A stretch of 64,000 nt of DNA from Clytia hemisphaerica (lineage: Eukaryota; Cnidaria; Hydrozoa; Leptothecata; Clytiidae), in assembly GCA_902728285.1 (NCBI GenBank), contig CACVBU010000567.1, forward strand, positions 434,001 to 498,000. Direction: 5' to 3'. Below are positions 1-11,800 of the stretch, in pieces; within the stretch, counting starts at the first letter, position 1; every line of letters starts with the position of its first letter. The notes under the pieces were generated by a model. The model saw only the letters and a program-made list of their open reading frames with translations. It was not told where the DNA came from and ran no database searches. Made by a program: the position numbers and the translations under genes.

Positions 1-141
1 TCACTCGCTCTACCTCTCATGCCTCATTTTGCTCCTTTCCATGCCATTTCCGATATTACGCCAAAAATCGTCAAAATCAAAAGCAAAAACTTTTACTTTT
101 TCCAGATTGGCAAATCATCTCTATAAACTTATGCTGCTATA

Positions 142-1011
142 CCGGGTGCGCCACAAAAAAATTTCTCTCTTTAAAACTAATTTTTTCGAAATCTAAAAGT
201 TTTAAAAAAACCATTCCTATTTCATTAGAAAGAAGAAAGATAAACTTATATTTTGGTGGGTCATTTATTGAATTCGATTTATTAGATCAAAAGTTATACT
301 CAATTGAATAAAAAAGTTACTTTCACAGTTTCAGAAAATGCTCAAAAACGTTAAAAATCGACCTATCAAATTAAACAGAAGCATAGTTATATGATATATC
401 AGTATTTTTGTTTCAGTCATTAAAAATGATAATAAGCTGTCTAAATGACCTTTTGTTATTTAAAGGAAGGTTGAAGTTATTTAAAATAAAGTTGAATTTC
501 AATGAAAGGAAGAAAATTCGTCGAAAAAGGCCAAATAATCTGGTAAAATTCATAAAAATACATCAAATATGGGTTTCGAGGTAATCCAGCTTTACATAGA
601 CTTTATCCAGTCTAGAACCAAAAATCTAAGAAAAATTCCAGTAAAACCAAATTAGATTAATATAATGTTGATGAGGATTTTAAACCCTTTCGACCCTTTC
701 GTTTCAAAATTTATGTTTTTTGTTACGGAAAAATGCTCTTAATTATGTAAAGGCTATTGCAATTGCCAAATTTAAAGTAAACATTTGATAGGTCGATTTT
801 TGACGTTTTCGAGCACTTTCTGAGAGTAACTTTTTTTTTCAATTGAGCATAACTTTTGATCTAATGTTAATGAATGGAATTAATTAAATGACCCTTCAAA
901 ATCTAAGTCTATCTTTCTTCTTTCCAATTGAAATAGGAGTGGTTCTTTTAAAAATTTTAGATTTTGAGAAAATTAGTTTCAAAGAGAGAAACTTTTTTGT
1001 GGCGCACCCGG
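142..1011. mobile_element. Inverted-repeat MITE, TIR CCGGGTGCGCCAC, TA target
   Basis: The ends CCGGGTGCGCCACAAAAA (from 142) and its complement (to 1011) are flanked by TA on both sides (140-141, 1012-1013). The similarity between arms extends about 130 bp inward, including the polypyrimidine stretch ending near 240 and its mirror near 900. There is no coding capacity. A TA duplication suggests Tc1/mariner-type mobilisation (inference). A truncated relative lies at 41385 inside a lectin-gene intron. Confidence 0.8.
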
Positions 1012-1019
1012 TAGTATAA

Positions 1020-2052
1020 TAGACCAGCGGCCGAGGCAGTGGATTGTGTCACTTCGTAGGGCACCCCTTAGATCAGGGCAAATTTTTGATATTATGCTCC
1101 TAATAGGGTGTAGAATTGACAAAAAAAATTTGCCCTTCGAATCTCCTGCAGTTTTCGAGTGAATCGATTTTTAGTTAATCGATAGAACTTATCAAGGGTC
1201 CCCCCTTTACTAACGGTTTTTTCGAAGTCTGAAAATCAAATATCTGAGAATACCAACGGATTCAGCGTGAAAAGTAGATAAAGAAAATGGGGTTATTTGT
1301 TAAGTTTCGACCACCTGGTGCCGAGAAATGGCATTTTTAAGTCGAAAAATCGACGTTTTTGGCGTTTTCCGATGACGTCAGCATTTTCCTATGAGCATTT
1401 TCAGAAAAAATCATTCCCACAACTGGATAGCCCTGAATTAGTAGTATCCAAAAATGGTATGGTTTGTCAACTTTCAATGTATAGATCTCGAGATAATTCA
1501 TTTTTAAGGTGGATAAATATGCTGAAAAACTGCTGACTCAGCAAAAAATATCGATAATTTTCAATATTTAAACTAAAATATCTCGAGATCTAGACATCGA
1601 AAGTTAACAAACCATACCATTTTTGGATACTACTAATTCAGGGCTATCCAGTTGTGGGAATGATTTTTTCTGAAAATGCTCATAGGAAAATGCTGACGTC
1701 ATCGGAAAACGCCAAAAACGTCGATTTTTCGACTTAAAAATGCCATTTCTCGGCACCAGGTGGTCGAAACTTAACAAATAACCCCATTTTCTTTATCTAC
1801 TTTTCACGCTGAATCCGCTGGTATTCTCAGATATTTGATTTTCAGACTTCGAAAAAACCGTTAGTAAAGGGGGGACCCTTGATAAGTTCTATCGATTAAC
1901 TAAAAATCGATTCACTCGAAAACTGCAGGAGATTCGAAGGGCAAATTTTTTTTGTCAATTCTTCACCCTATTAGGAGCATAATATCAAAAATTTGCCCTG
2001 ATCTAAGGGGTGCCCTACGAAAACCATTTTTTGAATCTCGGACGCTGGTCTA
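1020..2052. mobile_element. Near-perfect 1-kb snap-back palindrome element
   Basis: TIRs TAGACCAGCG and CGCTGGTCTA are flanked by TAA at 1017-1019 and 2053-2055. Apart from about 30 diverged bases near the tips, the two arms of roughly 500 bp are almost identical inverted copies that meet near 1540. Short ORFs here are by-products of the palindrome. The 3-bp TAA duplication resembles PIF/Harbinger elements, but no transposase is present. Confidence 0.8.
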
Positions 2053-2096
2053 TAAGCTAAATTTAACGTTATCCAAAGGGTGAACTCAAATTATAG

Positions 2097-2170
2097 TGGC
2101 GGCATCGCCCGTGTCCTCCCACCCCGCCCTCCGCCCCACGCTCGCATCGTTTTTGCAGTCGATCTCTAGC
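2097..2170 (+). promoter_or_regulatory. GC-rich segment, possible displaced Rab3 promoter
   Basis: This short GC- and CpG-rich patch (runs such as CACCCCGCCCTCCGCCCCAC) stands out from the AT-rich surroundings. It lies just upstream of the target site of the retrotransposon at 2222-5729. With the insertion removed it would sit roughly 200 bp upstream of the Rab3 ATG, where a housekeeping-like promoter is expected. No TATA box or start site is demonstrated; the assignment is inference from position and composition. Confidence 0.35.
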
Positions 2171-2221
2171 GGAGAGTCTTATAAGCGGAACACACCAAAT
2201 TATGCGGAAATTTTCTGAATT

Positions 2222-5200
2222 TATAGGACTGGGCAACGCAAGATGGCGGACGTTTAACTGTCAATCTTGTGAAAATTATTTTTGAACATTGAAAAATTTG
2301 ATCACGCAACGAATTGCTGAAAAAGAATCAAGTACAAAAATGTTCAAAAGCTGATTTAGAAGAAAACCATGATTGCAGAAGCCGGTGATCCCGCCACAGT
2401 AAACAGTACGCATCAAGACGAACCGTCTGTTCCATGTGTAAACTGTGGAAAACTGTTCCGTACTGCTAGAGGTGCTCTTCAACATCAAAGACAATGCAAA
2501 ATAGTCACAGATCGAGTCCAGTTACCACCAGAACCAGAAGCAGAACCAGAACCGCAACCTCAAAACAACATCGAGCGAATCCCAGAGAGATTTTACTGGG
2601 GAGATATCAAAGGAACTGACTTTGAGAGACTGATAAACAATAGTTATGAAAAGATAGTTTATTGGCGAAAAAATCTTTTCAAGTTACCGAGTGGACGTAC
2701 AGGCAAAGATTTCATCCGAGAAGTGACAAGGCTACTCAATGCATGGATCGAAGATAGTCCTCTCGGAGTTGTATCGATGAAAGCTGTCCATATAATGCCA
2801 GCTTTGCTTCTTCAGAAACCAAGCAAAACTTCCAAAGCCCACGATCACGTCGAAGCATTAGAGAGGAGACTGCTCCAATGGCGAAGAGGAGATATCGAAG
2901 CCCTTGTCAAAGAGGCCGAGACGCTTCAATCGAGATTGCCAAAGCCGGTCGAAAAGAAAACTATTGAAGCTCTATCGAAGCAATTTAAGATGAAAATGGA
3001 AAAAGGCGATGTTAACGGGGCAATCAAACTACTCACCAACAACATGAGTGGAGGCGTGCTACCACTGGACGATCAAACGATCAATCTCCTTCGACAAAAA
3101 CATCCTGAAGGTCGCGATACCAATGAAAACAACCTGCTCAATGGTCCAATTCAGCATATAGATCCGATTGTTTTTGAGTGTATTGATGAAGAGATGGTAT
3201 CGAAAGCAGCCTTATCGACACAAGGTGGATCGGGACCATCGGGTATGGACGCAGATGGATGGCGTAAACCACTTACATCGAAAGTTTACGGCGATTGTGG
3301 AAAGGATCTTCGAAAATCGATCGCAAAGCTAACGCGAAAACTTTGCACCCAAGAAACTAACGATGAATCATTACAGGGTTTCTTAGCTGCACGACTAGTC
3401 CCGCTTGATAAACAACCAGGAGTACGACCAATCGGCGTAGGAGAGGTTTTGAGGCGCATCAGTGGGAAGCTCGTAATGGCAGTCGTTAAAGAGGACGTTA
3501 TCGTCGGTGGCAGTAGAGTACAGATGTGTTCCGGCCAGAAAGGTGGCAGTGAAGCAGCAATCCACGCGATGCGATCTGTATTTGAAAACGAAGCAGCCGA
3601 AGCAGTAATACTAGTTGATGCTGCTAACGCTTTTAATAACATTAACCGGAAAGCTCTACTTCACAACGTCCAGGTGCTATGTCCAATATTTGCTCGCTAT
3701 GTAAATAACTGCTATCGCTCTCCAGCTAGACTTTTCGTTATCGGTGGTGTCGAGCTTAAGTCAAATGAAGGAACCACTCAAGGAGATCCGATCGGTATGG
3801 CAGTGTACGCAATTGGAATAACACCTCTTTTGAATATAATGCTATCAATAATTGCAGATATCCCCGATAAAATGGCAGCATTCGCTGACGATATAACTTC
3901 TGTTGGAAAGCTTCTCTCGTTAAAACGCTGGTGGTCACGAATTACAACCGTTGGTCCTCACTTCGGCTACTTTCCACAGCCGACTAAATCGTGGCTTATC
4001 GTTAAAGAGGAATACCTAGACGAGGCTGAAGAAATTTTCCGGGAAACGAACATCCAGGTTTCAAAAGACGGTGAAAGGCATCTCGGTGCAGTTATTGGTA
4101 GTATAAACTTTAAAGACCGTTACTGTAAAGAAATTGTTGATAAATGGTGCAAGGAACTTACTCTTCTTTCAGAAATAGCGGTGACTCAACCACAATCAGC
4201 ATACACGTGTTACACCAGCGGTTACCAGCATCGTTTTTCGTATTTTTTAAGAACAATTCCAGAAATGGAAAACTACTTAACACCCATCGAAACAATCGTC
4301 AGACACCAACTCATTCCAGCCATTACAGGGGGTAAAATTGTAAATGACTTAGAAAGAGACTTGTTATCATTACCACCTAGACTGGGAGGCCTCGGTCTCA
4401 AAAACGTATGCGAGATCGCACCCATCGAACACGAAAACTCGAGACAATTCACCAAACATCTACAAAACCAAATCTTGAACCTCCAACCACCAAATGACAA
4501 TGAAACAAAAACTAAAGCAGCGATCAAAACTGAGAAAACCCGAAGAAATCAAGACAAACAAGATCGTATCAGGGCGGAAATGACTGATGATCAAAAACGA
4601 ATCCACGAAGCCAATTGCTATACCGGAGCATCGAACTGGTTGACCAACCTTCCAATCAGAGATCAAGGCTATGATCTTAACAAGGAACAGTTTCACGATG
4701 CACTGCGAATTCGTTATGACTGGAGTATTCCTCGTCTACCAAGTGAATGTGTCTGTGGTAATCGTTTTGATATCAGCCATGCTCTGTCCTGCAAGAAAGG
4801 AGGCTACGTTACTCTTAGACATAACGAGGTACGAGATATCACTGCTAAACTTTTGGATGAGGTATGCGTCAACGTACGAAACGAGCCGAGACTAATCACC
4901 CTTGACGGCGAAGGACTGACGCACAAAACCGCGAATACGTCCGAAGGAGCACGACTTGACGTTAGCGCAACTGGGTTCTGGACACCTGGCCAAAGAGCAT
5001 TTTTTGATATTAGGGTCTTTGACCTAAGCGCTCGAAGGTACAGGGGTTTGGAGCTCAGCAAGTGCTTCCAAAGAAACGAAAATGAGAAAAAGAGACATTA
5101 CAATGAACGTGTGAACAGTGTCGAAAATGGTACCTTCACCCCATTAGTATTTTCTACAAACGGAGGTATGGGACGTGAATGCCAAACATTCTACAAAAGA

Positions 5201-5693
5201 TTGGCCGTGATGCTTGCTGAAAAACGTGGTGTACGTCTCCATGAATCAATTTCGTTTATTCGATCAAAAATATCATTCAGCTTGTTGAGATCGTCTTTGT
5301 TATGTATTCGTGGATCCCGTTCCATTTGGAGTAGAGAACTGAATACAAATGATATTGAACTGACTAACTCTCGTTCAAGAGTTAGCAATAATTAATGTTT
5401 CTTAATTAATTTTTTTTTTATAAATTTTATTGAGTTTTTATGAAATTTTCAAGTTTCTGTTTCTTTACAGCCCGGCGCAACTACTTAGTTGTGCTATTAC
5501 ATTCTTTTTCAATCGGTCATTTTCGTTAGATCCTAGGTTAGACTCATTGTTACTTGCTGCTAGCTACAGTCTAGTGCCACTAGCGGTTATTGTTGTCAAT
5601 TATTATTTTATTTATTTATCAAACCAAATTTACTCTAATTTATTGCCCCTATTGTAAGTATATCTGAAATATAATATTCACGGAATTCTTGGG

Positions 5694-5729
<36 letters not shown>
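2222..5729 (+). mobile_element. Full-length RLE-class non-LTR retrotransposon (R2/NeSL/Utopia-like)
   Basis: The element is bounded by a perfect 10-bp duplication, TTTCTGAATT, at 2212-2221 and 5730-5739. It comprises a 5' leader of about 147 bp, one long ORF (2369-5395), a 3' UTR of about 300 bp and a poly(A) run of about 35 bases ending at 5729. Intact ORF, intact tail and matching TSD point to a recent, complete insertion by target-primed reverse transcription. The flanks do not look like rDNA, so it is not a canonical 28S-targeted R2 copy. Clade assignment among RLE elements is uncertain. Confidence 0.9.
2369..5395 (+). CDS. Retrotransposon polyprotein: CCHC zinc finger, reverse transcriptase, restriction-like endonuclease
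   Basis: This 1008-residue protein would bind element RNA and target DNA, nick the target and reverse-transcribe onto it. Near the N terminus a single zinc finger is visible (C23, C26, H39, C43), followed by a Pro/Glu-rich linker. Reverse-transcriptase motifs follow in order: VRPIGVGEVLRR, the motif-A aspartate D417 in VDAANAFNN, TTQGDP (469-474) and the FADD catalytic box (505-508). The C-terminal part holds the CCHC knuckle typical of RLE elements (C794, C796, H804, C808), then RHNEVRD and candidate PD-(D/E)xK acidic residues D864 (RLDVSATGFW) and D880 (FFDIRVF). There is no AP-endonuclease domain and no separate ORF1, which matches RLE-class elements. The frame is unbroken and all RT catalytic residues are present, so activity is possible. 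The start is the first in-frame ATG after the 5' boundary. Confidence 0.92.
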   Translation: MIAEAGDPATVNSTHQDEPSVPCVNCGKLFRTARGALQHQRQCKIVTDRVQLPPEPEAEPEPQPQNNIERIPERFYWGDIKGTDFERLINNSYEKIVYWRKNLFKLPSGRTGKDFIREVTRLLNAWIEDSPLGVVSMKAVHIMPALLLQKPSKTSKAHDHVEALERRLLQWRRGDIEALVKEAETLQSRLPKPVEKKTIEALSKQFKMKMEKGDVNGAIKLLTNNMSGGVLPLDDQTINLLRQKHPEGRDTNENNLLNGPIQHIDPIVFECIDEEMVSKAALSTQGGSGPSGMDADGWRKPLTSKVYGDCGKDLRKSIAKLTRKLCTQETNDESLQGFLAARLVPLDKQPGVRPIGVGEVLRRISGKLVMAVVKEDVIVGGSRVQMCSGQKGGSEAAIHAMRSVFENEAAEAVILVDAANAFNNINRKALLHNVQVLCPIFARYVNNCYRSPARLFVIGGVELKSNEGTTQGDPIGMAVYAIGITPLLNIMLSIIADIPDKMAAFADDITSVGKLLSLKRWWSRITTVGPHFGYFPQPTKSWLIVKEEYLDEAEEIFRETNIQVSKDGERHLGAVIGSINFKDRYCKEIVDKWCKELTLLSEIAVTQPQSAYTCYTSGYQHRFSYFLRTIPEMENYLTPIETIVRHQLIPAITGGKIVNDLERDLLSLPPRLGGLGLKNVCEIAPIEHENSRQFTKHLQNQILNLQPPNDNETKTKAAIKTEKTRRNQDKQDRIRAEMTDDQKRIHEANCYTGASNWLTNLPIRDQGYDLNKEQFHDALRIRYDWSIPRLPSECVCGNRFDISHALSCKKGGYVTLRHNEVRDITAKLLDEVCVNVRNEPRLITLDGEGLTHKTANTSEGARLDVSATGFWTPGQRAFFDIRVFDLSARRYRGLELSKCFQRNENEKKRHYNERVNSVENGTFTPLVFSTNGGMGRECQTFYKRLAVMLAEKRGVRLHESISFIRSKISFSLLRSSLLCIRGSRSIWSRELNTNDIELTNSRSRVSNN

Positions 5730-5735
<6 letters not shown>

Positions 5736-5849
5736 AATTATTCCATCTCTAAGGATTTAATTGGATAACTTAAGTCACGTGACAGGATCTTTTGCATATG
5801 TTCTGCCTTTACGATTTTCCGAGATCAAAACACAAATATTTTTTCCAAA

Positions 5850-8800
5850 ATGGCAGCCGCATCGAGTGACAGACACAGAAGTAAAGATCCTGCAGATCAA
5901 AACTTTGACTACATGTTTAAACTTTTAATCATTGGAAATTCATCTGTAGGAAAGACTAGTTTTTTATTTAGATATTCGGATGATTCTTTTACTTCAGCGT
6001 TCGTATCGACCGTAGGAATCGACTTCAAAGTACAGACAGTTTTTAGGAATGACAAACGAATCAAGCTACAAATTTGGGATACAGGTTTGTCATGCTTCAT
6101 TGATTTTAACCCTTTATCCAAGAAATAAGACTCTTTTTTATCTAACCTTCTGTGAAATTTAGGATGTCACCAATTACTTTTATTCAGGTCTTCCATTGCT
6201 CACATTTTTTCAGATGTGAGAGCTAAGACACGATGTCATTTTTTTGGAATAAAACTCCACCAGCACGACTCCAGCATAAATTTTCACCAAAGTTTACTTT
6301 TATTATTGTTGTTGTTTCCCTGGTAACCACTGAGACGTGAAGTTACAAACAAAGAAGCTGCGATCGATGGAGATTTTGCATGCTAGACCTACAGCGGTGT
6401 TTCACTCATACAAAATCGCCAGGTACAGACAACACAAAAGTAAAACTCAAAATAGCAGCCAAGCTAACACTGGCAGTGTAGACCTAAAGCTCTAAAACAG
6501 CATCTAATAACATGAAAACCAGAATATGATTCTTCAATGGGAATCAAAACTATAAAGTGCACTTACAAACATCAATTTGTCAGATCTAACAAAATTAGGG
6601 GCCGTCGACAAACGATTTTCCTTTTTTTTAACGGCTTCTGGCCGTAAGGGGTGGGAGGGGGTCACTGCAATGCCGTTAAAAAAGTTTAAAAAAAAGGAAA
6701 GTCTCACTTACAAATTTCATCAGTCCAAAAAATAGAAACATGTGAAGAAAGGCTAAGACCAAAGCAACCACACGACATTCACCTTATTCCCGGTGTCACC
6801 AATTAATGCTTCGACGAGAAAAATGACTGGTCACGTGACGAAAGTCGGCGATTTTTCCCTCCGCCTCAGTTGACTCCTTGCTCCACCCATCCCGCCCTGA
6901 CTTGCTGCGGGGCTTGGAGTTTCAAAATTGAAAGGTCACGGCTCAAAACCACATGTTTTTCCGTGCGAAAAGAAGAACTTTGAGGATTACGAATCGAAAG
7001 AACATGGCGGCCATGGACCAGTGAAAGTATTTACTTTTGAAGAATTTTCTTGGCCGCTAAGACGTAGGGGGGGAGGGGGTCTGAACCTTAACGGCCTCAG
7101 GCCGTTAAAAAAAAGGAAAGTCGTTTGTCGACGGCCCCTTAATAACTGCACTGTCATCATTGACAATAAAACAAACGATTCTCTGTCAAGAGCCTTGTAA
7201 ACATTCCAACAACTTCCATCGAAATGATCTATCACAGCTCAGTCTACCATTTTTAGCGCGGTCCGAGGATTGAGCCGAGAACGCTCTGCAAACTCCTGTG
7301 CGGGTGAAAAACTTCAATCTGTCAATCATTTTCTCAAGCGAAGAGTACGCGAAGCCGTTCTAGCTTTACGATAGTGCCGCGGGTCATCAATGGATAGTAT
7401 TCAATTATCATTATCCCTTTACTTTCATTTCTAGAACTTTTGCAAAAAAAAGGAAAAATAGAAAAGTTGTATTTCTTACTGCTCTATTCACATACTGAAT
7501 TTGAAAGATCTTCTATGTGGCGTTTTTTTGCAAACTTCAAAAAACTGATTTTTGTCCCGCCTTTGCGGGACTTTGGCTTAAGTGCTTGAGTGCAGCATAG
7601 GGTACAAAGTCCTAATATGCGTTTCCCGTAATTTTTGTATGAAGAGTTAGGTCTACACTGACTGGGAAAAACAAATAATCAGGAGTTTTCAATCGTTTAC
7701 TACAGCAGAATAAGACAGTGAGTTGAGATGCAGTGAAATAAAAAGTATATAAACAAACCTTGAACCTTTGCCTGTCCAAATAAAAAAGATATTCAAGCTG
7801 TAGTAATGTTTACATTCAGAAATAAATCTTTATTCCAACAGTCCTACAGCAAGGTTTTAAACCACGCTGCAACATTACTGGCATTGAGTTCTGAACTGAA
7901 AAATGTGGGTCCAGTTCCCTGGAAAGGGCGTAACTATTACACTTTCCAAATGAATTGTTCCAAAAAATTGAAATGACCTTTGTCTGTCTTCTCACAATCC
8001 AAAAATATAACTTGAAAAATCAGGACATGGGTAACTTTTTTATACAATAAACCATCAAATTGAACTTTATAGAGCTCAACGTTTAAATATCACTTGTTTT
8101 CATAATAAATCAATGTTATTTATATCTATATATATTTGGCTCTTCAAAACCGCTTCCCTTTGCTGCAACAGGCCTTAAAGTTCATATTGACCCCTGGTTT
8201 TTACAGCAATAATCTAGAAAAGCCTTTAGTGCGACATAAACAAACAATTTCATTGGTTAAAAAATGTCAAGACATCACGCATGTATTAGTGCCCATCGTG
8301 GGTAGAAGCGCTTCAAGGGTAAAATTGCAAAATTCCAAGGACAGCATCTACGATCAGTCCATATCTACCATTTTCCTTTTCTGAAAAGTCAGTGATTTTG
8401 ACAAGTTTACAACAACTTTAGTTTACCTTACCTTGGCCTTACCAATTGACCAAGCGCAATGTCATGTTGAATATTAAAAACTCCAGCATCACAACAATTA
8501 CACATGAAAGCATAATTTGTAAAGCACATGTATTTAAATATTTCTAAGCAACGAAAAGGTCTATTTCACAAAACATTGTCTTTCCAGATGTAAAAAATAA
8601 GGTCTTTAACACTATTGAATACTCAATCGTGTAACCAAAACACAGTTGAGATCAGAGATTGGTGAAAACGTGCTCATTTTGTGTTTGAAGTGTATTGTGT
8701 GATGAATGGATTAATGCTAGGCCTCTCATTCAATTTGAAATATAAGACTCAAATCAGAAATTTGCAAAAAAAATTTCAAAAACTTTTTTTTTTCTCTCCC

Positions 8801-11800
8801 CTAATTTTAGTTTTAGTAGGAACATCTATATGTAACAAATCTAAAATCTCTGTAACATTACTGCACAACTGAGATGAATAAACTCTTGCTTTTCTTGATC
8901 AAGTAATGTGTACCCAAAACCTTTCTTAGTCTTGAATAAACTGTTATTAACACAATAAAGTGACAATTCTGAACTGGATCTCGAATTCTACAGGAACAGA
9001 ATTAAGATGTTGATAATTTAAAGAACACTTTACATTGCACTAAGGTCAGTCTGTGGAGCCAGAGCAATATTTGTGAACTCGACACAGGGATCCACCACAT
9101 AAAATGGATTTATTATAGTCTTATTTGTGCCCAGGCCCTGAGAAATTACTTTCATTTTTTCAATTAGTTCACATGGGAGTGAAATGTTTAGAGAATCAGT
9201 ACTAATATAAGTGCTTCAGCTTCAGAGAGCTTGATTGTCAAAACACTTTGCAGCTCTGGATTTTGGTCTGTTTACATTTGTTCAACTTTTTTTGTACGTT
9301 GCTGGTTTTCATTCCAATTTGCTGATGCTGAAATACAATTTTAAAGGCCCCACTCTAGGTGTAGGGGACAAGGCAAAGTTAAAAATTAAGTCAAACTTTT
9401 GGTACACAGTCAGAGTAAGAAGGAGGTAGCTTTTCAAACAATTAGATATTTTTGTACGATAGTTGAGCCAATGTTTTGCTTTAAAATTAAATTTGCCACT
9501 TTTAGAAATCAATAACTTTGTTGAGGTTCATCGTTTACAAAGAATTAAATCCTGTAAACTGTTTTTTATTGCAAGGTTAGAACAACAACTCAAGACCAAA
9601 AATATCTTTCATCTCCTGCTATCTTCATTCAAATTATTACAACAATTTTTATGATAAAAAGATGCCTGTGATTCCTTCAAAATAGCATGAACATTTGCTA
9701 GTTTGTGCTGCTATATTCCTAAAGTTTTAAAAAAACTTATGTCTCTGAATTTTTGGCATTAAAATTTTCTGACGATTTTGACAGTTTGTTGATACAGGAA
9801 ATTTTTATTTTTGTTTTGTTTTCCAACAAAGCCTACACATAAAGAATACAAATTTTTCTAAACCACCATTAATTTCGTTGAATTCAGAACGTTTATTTGC
9901 TCAACAAAGTGTTGGATCAGTCAAATTTTGGCCAGCCATAGATGCAAACAATATAAATTTGATATTTTGAAAAAAAATTATAGACAGTTCATTCAGGACA
10001 GTTATAGGCAGTTAAAAATTATCTTGATATTATCCCCTACCAGTTTTAACTAATGCATTTTTGTTATGTGACTTTAGGAATAATGTACAAAGTATTTATG
10101 TCAACAGAAATTTATTTCACGATGATAAATGTTTGATAGTTAAGAAAGTAATATAACAAAGTTGACACTTTGAATCTCAAAAGTGTAATTGTTTTATGTA
10201 CTATTAAAGCTTGTGAAGTTAATTTCTGTCTCGTAGAGTTTAAAATCTTCTGCACACTTCATAAAAATGAATGACCTGGCATCTTGTACGAAGGTATTTT
10301 TTGAAGATAAAGATATGGTAGGATTAGTGTTTTACTTTAGGTGTATCAGTGAAGTATTTTCTTCTCATCATTTTTCTTTCGCATGTGATTTCTGCTATTT
10401 GTTTAAATGAAAAAATTGAAGTAGAATCTGAATTTATAACACCAACCTGATTACATACAATTTTCGTTGCTAAGATATTTCTAAGGTTCATGTGAAAATA
10501 TGCTCTGTTAAAAAAATGAAATATATTTGCAAGTTTTTAATTTCGAAAATATATCTCTTTTTTTCAAAAATTATTTTTTTAGAGATTTTAATCAGTTAGT
10601 TATGCAAAAGTACATTAAAAGTTTCCAGACATTTTTAATCTATTGTTTCATGAAATAAGTAGCTTACAAACTTCTACCCATCTTTTACAGTACATGCACA
10701 GTTTTTAAAACGTTTATCTCTACAATAGGTGTCATGCAGGGAACAGAGGTTTTTGTAAAAACTTGAAAAGGCATACTGTGTGATAATCTGCTCTTTTATC
10801 ATCCAACCTCTGCTGTAAAGTGTTTTATAGTTGAGAGCAATTAAACAAATGCTAATGAGATCTGTTTTGCATTTTCTCTCATGTCAAGTACACGTTTTAA
10901 GAACATAAGGCTTCGATGGCTAAAATGTTGAGAACAAGTTTAGAACATTTTAAGGCTTTGTAGACTGAATAACACCCAAATTCTTAGGTAAATTGACAAA
11001 AATACTTATAAAATGGTCAAAATAGGAACATGTTAAGAACGCTTTTAGTTTTAAAACTCAAAAAGTTAAGAACATCTGAAGGCTTCAAAATTTTTAGATG
11101 TTCTTATAAAAAAGCGTTTAAGTTCAAAGAACAGAAAATAAGTGTAAACATGCTTGATACCTACCCTTCTAAACTCTATCTCAAAAGTATGTTACACAAC
11201 ACCATCTCTGGCATCGCCCACGCTGATGCTATATTAAAATAAATTGGAAAGATATTTCTAAGAAGAAAATCAAATAGATGTAAGATTATTTGGAAATTAA
11301 AAAAGAGGAAAAAGAAAATGAAGACGAAAAAATGAAGGTTTTTTACTTTCTACTTTTAAATCATTAGAATATTTGAGCCCCGCTTTTTCGAAACTGCGTG
11401 CATTCAAATTTTTCCTTTTTTGGGGGGAAAAAGTTACAAGCCTTTGAAGTAGCCAAAAAATCGCCTAAATTAACAAAGATAGATTTGCTTTAAAACAGAC
11501 TTCAAAATCTCTCATTAACAGAAATTTGTCTATGTTTAAGTATTTCTAAAGTAAAAAGTAAAACCCTTTGTCACCTAAAAAATATAAAGAATGTCTTCTA
11601 TAAAGTAATGAAGTTTCGACCCTTTACTGACTTGACTTGGAATAAGCCAATCTATACAAGCCCGTTGACACCATACAGTATTGATCTGAGGATAGAAATC
11701 TTTCAAATTATGCGGTCTTGTACGCTCACTTTCTGATTGATTAAACTACGGAAGTACTGTCGTACGTACGGGATTGGTCTTCTTCGTTCAAAAAAGAGCC

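Noticed and set aside
1297..1536. 79-codon ORF
   Set aside because: Lies within one arm of the 1-kb palindrome; its frame is a product of the inverted repeat and shows no domain.
2212..2221. 28S rDNA-specific R2 insertion
   Set aside because: The flanks are AT-rich Rab3 upstream sequence and the TSD TTTCTGAATT does not resemble the known R2 target.
6928..7200. 90-residue ORF in Rab3 intron
   Set aside because: Runs into the right TIR of the MITE at 6598-7138, so it is not conserved coding sequence as far as I can tell.
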